From Actinomycetota bacterium (GTDB taxonomy: Bacteria > Actinomycetota > Acidimicrobiia > Acidimicrobiales > JAMCPL01): 29,095 nucleotides of DNA. The notes beneath the pieces were generated by a model that did not search any database, was not told the origin of the DNA, and saw only the letters and a list, made by a program, of their open reading frames with translations. The stretch lies in the NCBI GenBank assembly GCA_023379725.1, contig JAMCPC010000083.1, positions 1-29,095 of the forward strand, written 5' to 3'. The position numbers and the translations under genes are program-made. Positions 8,563-14,851 of the stretch are shown one piece after another (position 1 is the first letter of the stretch; the number at the start of each line of letters is the position of its first letter).

Positions 8563-9861
8563 TCATCGGCTGCCAACCTTTCCATCCGGCCTGCTCGCCT
8601 TTCCATCCGATCTACCGGCATTACCGCCCGAATCAGCACTACCAGATCTAGTGGCACTTCCACCCGCCTTGGCAGCTGAGGTGCCGGTAGCGCTGGTACG
8701 GCCTGTAGTGCTGGTAGCGCTGGAATTGCCGTCAGCACCATTACGATTATTGTCGCCAGCAGGAGGGAGAACCTTGGACAGCTCCTCAATAGCCAAGCGC
8801 TGTTCTCTGGTAAGATTTTGAGGTATATCTACCTGCACCGTTACAAGCAGGTCACCTGCACTAAAGTGCCCTGAAGCTGGAACTCCCCATCCCTTTACCC
8901 TGAATACCTTCCCCGATTGCGTTCCAAGGGGTATCTTCAAGGTAAGTGGCTTTGCCAACGTAGGGACAGTTACAGATCCTCCCAAGACAGCCTGTGGGTA
9001 GCTTACAGGTACGGTAACGGTGAGGTTGCGACCCGCTCTGCCAAATCTAGGATGAGGAGTAACCTGGACATTCACATAGAGGTCACCTGGAGGTCCGTTG
9101 TTGTATCCGGCATACCCCTTACCCTTTACTACGATCCGTTGCCCATTCTCGACACCGGGCGGAATTCTGACATTTACAGAGCGGTTGCTCATAGCCTTAC
9201 CTGTTCCATTGCATGCTGGACAGGGATGCTCGACTATGACACCCTTGCCGCCACAGGTTGGACATATTTTGGAGAGTGAGAACATACCCTGATTGTCATC
9301 TATGATGCCCTTTCCATTGCATCGCTTGCAGGCTGTCGGCTTGGTACCCGGAGCTGCACCAGTACCGTGGCAAGTGGAACAAGGCTCTTGGCTGGGGACA
9401 TTCACCGCTGCCGTTACCCCATTTACAGCATCTATAAATGACAAAGTAAGTGGTGCTTCTACATCCATTCCTCGCCTAGGCCCGGCAGAGCCGCGCTGAT
9501 TAGAACGGCTCTTTCCAAAAATACCGCCCAAGGCATCATTCAGTATGTCATGAAAATCTCCCACATTCTCTACACGGTATCCCGAAGTACCCCTGCTCCC
9601 GTACGAATTGCCAAACGGATTTCTGGCACCATTGGATAGTTTGCGAACCTGGTCATACTCCTTACGCTTGGTAGCGTCGCCCAATACATCATAGGCTGCA
9701 GCCACCTCTTTGAACTTCTCCTCTGAACCCGGGTTGGCATCAGGGTGATAAGTCTTGGCCAGCTTCCTGTATGCTTTGGTTATCTCTTTTTCAGATGCAT
9801 CTTTGGAGACACCGAGGACTTTGTAGTAATCCTTGTCCAGCCACTCTCGTTGCACTGCCAC
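8563..9861 (-). CDS. dnaJ: Co-chaperone DnaJ with a low-complexity C-terminal tail
   Basis: 432 residues; most DnaJ are about 375-395. It delivers unfolded clients to DnaK and stimulates its ATPase. J domain 9-75 (KDYYKVLGVSKDA, HPD in KTYHPDANPG), a Gly-containing linker, then four CxxCxGxG zinc motifs (CSTCHGTG, CKRCNGKG, CPTCGGKG, CPACNGTG) and the two beta-barrel client domains, ending at about residue 370 (LTREQRLAIEELSKVLPP). The remaining 60 residues are a Gly/Ser/Thr/Ala-rich repeat tail with SDGKAS/PDGKVGS repeats. That tail is not part of the family fold. It starts 13 nt after grpE and is followed by hspR. Confidence 0.95.
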   Translation of the reverse strand: MAVQREWLDKDYYKVLGVSKDASEKEITKAYRKLAKTYHPDANPGSEEKFKEVAAAYDVLGDATKRKEYDQVRKLSNGARNPFGNSYGSRGTSGYRVENVGDFHDILNDALGGIFGKSRSNQRGSAGPRRGMDVEAPLTLSFIDAVNGVTAAVNVPSQEPCSTCHGTGAAPGTKPTACKRCNGKGIIDDNQGMFSLSKICPTCGGKGVIVEHPCPACNGTGKAMSNRSVNVRIPPGVENGQRIVVKGKGYAGYNNGPPGDLYVNVQVTPHPRFGRAGRNLTVTVPVSYPQAVLGGSVTVPTLAKPLTLKIPLGTQSGKVFRVKGWGVPASGHFSAGDLLVTVQVDIPQNLTREQRLAIEELSKVLPPAGDNNRNGADGNSSATSTTGRTSATGTSAAKAGGSATRSGSADSGGNAGRSDGKASRPDGKVGSR

Positions 9862-9874
9862 CGATCTACATCCC

Positions 9875-10723
9875 CTATTCCTCGACCTTTACCATAGCCG
9901 GCCTAAGTACCCTGCCCTTCCAGCGATAACCTGCTCGAAACACGCCGGTGACCACTGCACCTCCTTCATGAGAATGATCGGTACTATCCGCACCCTCAGG
10001 GGATACATCCGAGGAAGGCCTGTCGTCTCTTTCGTCCTGATGTACTTGGCCCGCCATGTGCTGAGCCTTTCCATGAGGCTCTTTTGCGTGATGTTCCGTT
10101 GTATGATTTGTACGATGCCCTTGAGCATGAGACTCTGTTGCAAGGTGCTCCTTTGCACGGCGTCCTGTCACACTATGCTCGATGGCTTCATGCACTGTCG
10201 GGTCAAACGGAACCCCTACCTGATCTATACGCTCGACTCCTTCAGCCGCCAATACGTCAAACAGCATACTGCCCGATTGTAGTAGCGCCTTAGTATCTGG
10301 ATCCATCTCCTCATTCCCACCAAGATGCATCTCGGCAATAGAGAAAGCATCAAGCACCGGCAGCAACTTCACTATCAGTTCCTGTACATAGCGTGTAGAT
10401 TCCTCCACCTGCTGGCGCATCACACGCTTACGGTAATTCTCGTAATCCGCCTGTGTGCGGCGAGCCAGATCGAGATACTCATCACGCTCTCGGCTGAGCC
10501 GCTGGATGTCGCTCTCGGCTGAGCCAACCACACCTGCTTCGTCATGTGCGGCAACTGTACTGTTTGACATTTGACCAGGCTCAGCTATACTGCCGTTAAC
10601 GGACTCCCTACCGTTTTCAGGCTGGATAGTATCATCTTCAGCTATACCCTCATCTATGATATAGCTGCTCTCCGCTGCTCTCGGCTTATCCTCTGGCCGG
10701 TATGTCTCTTCGCTGAAATTCAC
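9875..10723 (-). CDS. grpE: Nucleotide exchange factor GrpE with a His-rich insertion
   Basis: 282 residues against a usual 180-220. GrpE is the homodimeric exchange factor that releases ADP from DnaK. An acidic N-terminal tail (1-70) precedes the long helix (IQRLSRERDEYLDLARRTQADYENYRKR split over 73-100), the helical bundle, and the beta domain, whose start FDPTVHEAIEH (173-183) and end VVTGVFRAGYRWKGRVLRP are canonical. Between these two, residues 184-255 (9959-10174) form a polar segment rich in His, Glu, Ala and Lys that splits the beta domain which contacts the DnaK cleft. The frame is intact, and the stop codon region is normal. The start overlaps the dnaK stop by 4 nt. Confidence 0.95.
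   Translation of the reverse strand: MNFSEETYRPEDKPRAAESSYIIDEGIAEDDTIQPENGRESVNGSIAEPGQMSNSTVAAHDEAGVVGSAESDIQRLSRERDEYLDLARRTQADYENYRKRVMRQQVEESTRYVQELIVKLLPVLDAFSIAEMHLGGNEEMDPDTKALLQSGSMLFDVLAAEGVERIDQVGVPFDPTVHEAIEHSVTGRRAKEHLATESHAQGHRTNHTTEHHAKEPHGKAQHMAGQVHQDERDDRPSSDVSPEGADSTDHSHEGGAVVTGVFRAGYRWKGRVLRPAMVKVEE
9959..10174 (-). repeat. In-frame His-rich low-complexity insert inside grpE
   Basis: About 72 codons that separate two canonical halves of the GrpE beta domain. They encode degenerate HxxxEHHAKEPHGK-type units with about a dozen histidines, and the DNA shows degenerate repeats of CTTTTGCGTG/CTTTGCACGG type. Confidence 0.7.
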
Positions 10724-12555
10724 GCGCCACCTTCATCTACTATCTCGGCATCTACTACTTCGTCATCGGAATCCTGTTGAGATGCGTTTCCCGCGTCGGT
10801 ACTCTGATCACCCCCAGCAGTTGCCTCCTGGTAAAGACGTTCGCTGAAACTGTGTGATGCCTTCATGAGCTCTTCGGTAGCATCTTTTATCCTGTCCATG
10901 TCGGAACCCTTTAATGCCTCTTCCAATGCGCTAACACGTGATTGCAGATTCTCACGCTCCTCGCCCTGTAATTTGTCACCCTGCTCTACAAGGAGCTTAC
11001 GTGTCTGGTACACCAAAGTGTCTGAGTTGTTCCGTATCTCGGCTTCCTCGCGACGCCTTCTGTCATCCTCGGCATGCGATTCAGCATCCCTCACCATACG
11101 GTCTATATCGTCTTTCGCAAGCGATGACTGCCCGGTAATGGTCATAGATTGCACCTTTGAAGTAGCCAGATCCTTGGCAGATACATGGACTATTCCATTG
11201 GCATCTATGTCGAATGCAACTTCAATCTGCGGCACTCCCCTGGGCGCCGGTGGAAGATCCACCAGCTGGAACTTACCCAGAGTCTTATTGTACATTGCCA
11301 TTTCACGCTCTCCCTGGAGCACGTGTATCTCCACTGAGGGTTGATTGTCTTCGGCTGTAGTGAATACCTCTGAACGCTTGGTGGGTATAGTCGTATTACG
11401 CTCTATCAGTCTATGCATCACCCCACCCTTGGTCTCAATCCCGAGAGACAGCGGCGTAACGTCCAAGAGCAGTATATCTTTTACCTCTCCTTTGAGCACA
11501 CCCGCTTGGATAGCTGCTCCTACGGCTACTACCTCGTCGGGGTTTACACCCTTGTGGGGTTCCTTGCCTGTAAGTTGCTGTACCAGATCCTGTATAGCGG
11601 GCATTCTGGTAGAACCTCCTACCAGGATTACGTGATCTATATCAGATTTTTTCATACCCGCATCAGCAATAGCCTGATCAAACGGTCCCTTGCAGGCCTC
11701 GGCAAGATCGGCCGTCAGCTCCTGGAACTTGGCTCTGGTCAATTTTATGTCCAAATGCTTAGGACCTTCCGATGTAGCAGTAATGAACGGCAGGTTTATC
11801 TGAGTCTCCTGAACAGCGGACAATTCTATTTTGGCTTTTTCCGCCCCTTCCTTCAGACGCTGCATAGCCATCTTATCCTTGGAAAGGTCTACTCCATCAG
11901 TATCCTTGAAGCTCTTTACCAGCCAATCGATCACACGCTGATCCCAGTCGTCACCACCCAGCTTGGTATTGCCTGCAGTGGATTTTACCTCAAATACACC
12001 CTCACCTATCTCGAGTAACGATACGTCAAACGTACCTCCTCCAAGGTCAAATACCAACACAGTCTGATCCTTGCCCTCTTTGTCAAGTCCGTAAGCCAGA
12101 GCTGCGGCGGTCGGTTCGTTGATTATTCTCAGCACCTCCAAGCCGGCTATTTGACCAGCCTCTTTAGTGGCCGTTCGCTGAGCATCGTCGAAATATGCAG
12201 GCACGGTAATGACAGCTTGGGTAACCGTGTCGCCCAGGTAAGATTCAGCATCTCTCTTGAGCTTCTGCAGTATCCTGGCCGATATCTCCTGCGCGGTATA
12301 TTTCTTACCGTCTATATCCACCTTCCAGTCTGTACCCATCTGGCGCTTTACCGATCGGACAGTCCTGTCCGGATTGGTGATAACCTGCCTTTTGGCGACT
12401 TCACCTACCAGTACCTCTCCACTCTTTGAAAACCCTACTATGGAAGGCGTAGTCCTTCCTCCTTCCGCGTTTGGAATGACGACTGGGTCACCTGCCTCCA
12501 AGACACTGACCACCGAGTTAGTGGTTCCTAAATCAATGCCTACTGCTTTTGCCAT
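10720..12555 (-). CDS. dnaK: Chaperone DnaK (Hsp70)
   Basis: 611 residues, typical for actinobacteria. ATP-driven chaperone working with DnaJ, GrpE and ClpB, and co-repressor of HspR. N terminus KAVGIDLGTTNSVVSV (phosphate 1), VFDLGGGTFDVSLLEIG (phosphate 2), VILVGGSTRMPAIQDLV (adenosine), linker DVTPLSLGIETKGG, then the substrate beta-sandwich (EVFTTAEDNQPSVEIHVLQGER) and helical lid, ending in the EEVD-like acidic tail DDEVVDAEIVDEGGA. ATG 12555 has GGAGG upstream. First gene of the operon; the promoter is about 130 nt upstream. Confidence 0.98.
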   Translation of the reverse strand: MAKAVGIDLGTTNSVVSVLEAGDPVVIPNAEGGRTTPSIVGFSKSGEVLVGEVAKRQVITNPDRTVRSVKRQMGTDWKVDIDGKKYTAQEISARILQKLKRDAESYLGDTVTQAVITVPAYFDDAQRTATKEAGQIAGLEVLRIINEPTAAALAYGLDKEGKDQTVLVFDLGGGTFDVSLLEIGEGVFEVKSTAGNTKLGGDDWDQRVIDWLVKSFKDTDGVDLSKDKMAMQRLKEGAEKAKIELSAVQETQINLPFITATSEGPKHLDIKLTRAKFQELTADLAEACKGPFDQAIADAGMKKSDIDHVILVGGSTRMPAIQDLVQQLTGKEPHKGVNPDEVVAVGAAIQAGVLKGEVKDILLLDVTPLSLGIETKGGVMHRLIERNTTIPTKRSEVFTTAEDNQPSVEIHVLQGEREMAMYNKTLGKFQLVDLPPAPRGVPQIEVAFDIDANGIVHVSAKDLATSKVQSMTITGQSSLAKDDIDRMVRDAESHAEDDRRRREEAEIRNNSDTLVYQTRKLLVEQGDKLQGEERENLQSRVSALEEALKGSDMDRIKDATEELMKASHSFSERLYQEATAGGDQSTDAGNASQQDSDDEVVDAEIVDEGGA

Positions 12556-13014
12556 TATCTATCCTCCATTTCTATCTGTCTATCTTCGTTGTCCAACCTG
12601 CCTGTCCGCTGAGCATCTTACGACACACTACACTAGTATATAACATATACGCAATCAGCTTCCACAACATATTTGACTATTATTATTATAGCAAACTTTA
12701 CTATGGTATTGTCAAGTACTTATAGAACAACAAATTAACAATCTTTAACCGTATAAATTCATGCTATTTTAATAGTTAATCAAAACTTCCCAAGCACTAG
12801 CCTCTATTGCCCATCACACCTACTGGAAGCAGTAGAGGGACTACCACAACTGGTGTTGGTTGTTAGTCTCTGCTCTCATCCCACCTACTATGCGAACTAC
12901 AATTCATTACTCTTGGAACGATAAGGGACTTGCAACATCGCAAGTTTCGTTCTGGCTCCGTAAAAAGCTCACTACGGTAGTACTAGAATATATACCTATA
13001 GCAAGGAGGTAGAT
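12556..13014. other. Divergent control region between dnaK and the 118-codon gene
   Basis: 459 bp without a gene. It holds the dnaK promoter, an A+T-rich stretch (12660-12790), a perfect CTACTG-GAAG-CAGTAG hairpin (12820-12835) and a second hairpin ACTTGC-AACATC-GCAAGT (12928-12945). At its end is the strong ribosome site AAGGAGGT (13003-13010) of the plus-strand gene, with a possible -10 TAGAAT at 12984-12989. I see no CIRCE element and no consensus HAIR element. Confidence 0.55.
12685..12715 (-). promoter_or_regulatory. dnaK: Probable dnaK operon promoter
   Basis: On the minus strand TTGACA (12710-12715), a 19-nt gap and TGCTATAAT (hexamer 12685-12690, extended -10). This gives a leader of about 120 nt before dnaK. 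The -35 box sits within CTTGACA-N7-AGTAAAG, where the two halves match as an inverted pair at 5 of 7 positions; this could be a degenerate HspR (HAIR) site, but it is far from the CTTGAGT-N7-ACTCAAG consensus. Confidence 0.6.
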
Positions 13015-13371
13015 ATGGCTGAGCTCAAAATAGAGGATGGTAACTTGGTACTGGAGCTTTCACGATTAGAGAAAGCAGAGGGAGTTCATGGAGATCTGCG
13101 AGTTCCGGTGTCGTCTGTCCAGAACGTCGAAGTCCTTGAAGATGCACATACCCCAGCCGATCATGGATTTAAGTTTGGTACAAGACTCTACGGAACGATT
13201 GAAGTGGGCACAATGTCTTCTAAGGATAAAAAGGTCTTTGCTGCAGTACACCGGAATACCCCAAGAGGTATCCGAGTCGTGCTTCAGGGAGAATCGCATG
13301 ATGAATGGATCGTTGGATGTGATAACCCCGAAGAAGTACTATCTGCTATATCTACTCACTTGACACAGTAA
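13015..13371 (+). CDS. Conserved actinobacterial protein of unknown function, intact copy
   Basis: 118 residues, strong AAGGAGGT before ATG. The sequence has the look of an actinobacterial family I know only as hypothetical: LxLELSRLEKAEGVHGDLRVPVSSV, then GTRLYGTIEVGT, FAAVHRNTPRGIRVVL and a final DNPEEVLSAIS. Repeated short strands and a terminal helix suggest a PH-like beta fold; that is inference. No signal peptide, membrane segment or catalytic motif. It is the intact copy: codons 22 onward lie in the left 605-bp direct repeat, and a copy lacking codons 1-21 follows at 17475. Before the island inserted, it was the neighbour of gpmA. Confidence 0.85.
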   Translation: MAELKIEDGNLVLELSRLEKAEGVHGDLRVPVSSVQNVEVLEDAHTPADHGFKFGTRLYGTIEVGTMSSKDKKVFAAVHRNTPRGIRVVLQGESHDEWIVGCDNPEEVLSAISTHLTQ

Positions 13372-13412
13372 TTTACTTGACACAGTAATTTAATTTACTT
13401 GACACAGTAATT
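13358..13412 (+). repeat. Three TTGACACAGTAATTT units after the unknown gene (left copy)
   Basis: TTGACACAGTAATTT occurs three times in about 55 bp, starting at the stop codon of the 118-codon gene; the second and third copies are separated by an extra AATTTAC. Each unit contains a perfect -35 hexamer TTGACA. Repeated again in the right copy at about 17755-17809. Confidence 0.85.
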
Positions 13413-13569
13413 TCGATATTTGAAGTAACCCACCCGAAGAGATTCTCCCCGCCCTCACAGACGTGGCTTGCACCTAAGTGCCACCAATGGGATAGCCACC
13501 GATCTGATCCGATCTGATCCCGTTCAGTTCAGTTCCCTGCCCTCACAGACAGGATCTGCACCTCCCGCC

Positions 13570-13598
13570 TGGCCAATATAGCCATGACATTCTATAAT
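13570..13598 (+). promoter_or_regulatory. Duplicated gpmA promoter (left copy)
   Basis: TGGCCA (13570-13575), 17 nt, TATAAT (13593-13598), then 6 nt to the ATG at 13605. Identical to the working gpmA promoter at 17969-17997. After the island inserted, this copy drives transcription into the island toward the endonuclease gene. Confidence 0.55.
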
Positions 13599-13604
13599 GT
13601 TACA

Positions 13605-13685
13605 ATGACGTTTGAACTCGTTCTTCTCAGGCACGGAGAATCTACCTGGAATGCCAAGAATCTTTTTACCGGCTGGACAGGCTGA
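13605..13685 (+). pseudogene. gpmA: 5' fragment of gpmA left by the target duplication
   Basis: The first 25 codons of gpmA, including the catalytic RHGEST motif, are followed by a Gly codon and TGA formed across the junction at 13680/13681. The product would be a 26-residue inactive peptide. Residue 7 is Leu here and Ile in the intact gene. Confidence 0.95.
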
Positions 13686-13799
13686 CCCGGGTTCTTGTGG
13701 ACATATGAGGCGGTCGCGGCGTTGATTGAAAGACGTTGTAGGGTGCATCTCGCTCTCACCACGGTCGGGAGCTACTTGAGTCTCTGGGGCTTATGGTAG
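13686..13799 (+). pseudogene. Remnant of an IS630-family transposase (DNA-binding part)
   Basis: One open stretch of 37 codons ends at TAG 13797. It reads FLWTYEAVAALIERR, then VHLALTTVGSYLSLWGL, which is the LWT...VAALIE...VxLSxxTVGRYLxxWGL signature of the IS630 helix-turn-helix region. No start codon and no DDE domain remain. It begins just after the right edge of the left repeat (13680) and its last codons overlap the ATG of the endonuclease gene (ATGGTAG at 13793). No IS630 ends are visible. Confidence 0.65.
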
Positions 13800-14851
13800 C
13801 TCCGGGAGATGACATAGCGGATAGGGTTTTGAGGTCAGGGAGGTCTATATATGATGCGCTCGCCGACAGGCCGGACTGCTTCTACGACCTGATGACCTTG
13901 GAACAAAGGCTTGACTCGCTTCTTGGAGGGCTGAACCTCGACTACCCGATCCGGACCCGAGCGAAGATCGTGAAATCCGAGATCGCGAAAGTCCTCGGCT
14001 ATCCAGTTCCCGAATCGTTCGCGAAGTCGCGGCCGAGATTCCCCGGCCAGAATCTCGATGTATACGTCCAGATGAAGAACAACTTACAGATCTGGAACGA
14101 GGAAGTAGACCCGAGTCGCCGGTACGCGTTCGTCCGAGTTGACCCAGCTGGCATCGTGACGGCTGTACGCGTTCTCAGCGGAAAGGCGATTGCTCTCTTG
14201 GACAGGACCGGAACGCTTACGAGCAAGTTCCAGGCCAAACGTCGCGCGGGATCTACGGGCTCAAAGTTGGTGAAGCCATCTGACACACCCGAATTCATAG
14301 CCGCGTTACATCCTCCGGCAAACGTCTCACCAAACGTCCTCTATCAGCTGTCACCAACCGAACGCCCTCGTCCCGGCATGGTGTTACCGATCACGACCGT
14401 GGCGCGCCACTTGTCACAGTTAGTAGGCGTGACCATTGACGACCCCGGGTTCGTTCAAGAACGCAGCCGCGGCATCGCATTTCAGCGACTTGCCTGCCGG
14501 GCACTTGGGCTCGGGGCGTACGCTGACACTGGCCAGTTCCCGGACATCTTGAGTCAGGTCGTCGAGATCAAACTTCAGACAAGTCCCACGGTCGATCTTG
14601 GTCTTGTCTCTCCCGACAGCACCAAACCGGTACAGGAAGTGGGCTACGGACTCCGACACTGCGACGTGAGGTATGCCGTGGCCTATGGGTCTCGAACTGG
14701 CGATAGCACCATCCAGATCGACACAATCGTCGTGGCAACCGGTGCGGATTTCTTCGATGAGTTCCAGCGGTTCGAGGGACTGGTAGAAAATCGCAAGCTC
14801 CAAATACCGCTTCCTTCCGACCTATTCGAGCCCAAACGAGCTACGCACTAG
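13793..14851 (+). CDS. Type II restriction endonuclease, PD-(D/E)xK fold, specificity unknown
   Basis: 352 residues, next to and convergent with an adenine methyltransferase. A catalytic core is visible late in the protein: FPDILSQVVEIKLQTS, with D251, E258 and K260 as the likely PD-(D/E)xK metal site, preceded by RGIAFQRLACRALGLGAY and followed by PTVDLGLVSPDS. The first 200 residues are helical then mixed and probably bind DNA. I do not recognise the restriction family and so cannot name the target. The start has only a weak GGGGC nearby; in-frame sequence is open from 13742 without another start. The 3' end overlaps the methyltransferase gene by 30 bp. G+C is about 58-68% in sampled lines versus about 50% in neighbours, a sign of transfer. 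Confidence 0.8.
   Translation: MVAPGDDIADRVLRSGRSIYDALADRPDCFYDLMTLEQRLDSLLGGLNLDYPIRTRAKIVKSEIAKVLGYPVPESFAKSRPRFPGQNLDVYVQMKNNLQIWNEEVDPSRRYAFVRVDPAGIVTAVRVLSGKAIALLDRTGTLTSKFQAKRRAGSTGSKLVKPSDTPEFIAALHPPANVSPNVLYQLSPTERPRPGMVLPITTVARHLSQLVGVTIDDPGFVQERSRGIAFQRLACRALGLGAYADTGQFPDILSQVVEIKLQTSPTVDLGLVSPDSTKPVQEVGYGLRHCDVRYAVAYGSRTGDSTIQIDTIVVATGADFFDEFQRFEGLVENRKLQIPLPSDLFEPKRATH

Larger units (their letters stand above)
13076..13680 (+). repeat. Left copy of the long direct repeat flanking the restriction-modification island
   Basis: 605 bp matching 17473-18079 except for one base (C at 13622, A at 18021) and a 2-nt C-run length change (CTCCCG at 13562-13567, two C fewer than the right copy). 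It contains codons 22-118 of the unknown gene, the whole spacer, the gpmA promoter and 25 gpmA codons. Homology stops sharply: G13075 versus A17472 on the left, and GGACAG followed by GCTG versus ATGT on the right. Confidence 0.97.

Noticed and set aside
11413..12018. 201-codon plus-strand frame opposite dnaK
   Set aside because: Shadow of dnaK codon structure; low-complexity translation and no start signal.
12556..13014. CIRCE (HrcA) operator
   Set aside because: No TTAGCACTC-N9-GAGTGCTAA or near variant seen.
13358..13412. CRISPR-like array
   Set aside because: Units are 15 bp, near-tandem, without spacers of uniform length, and no cas genes are present.
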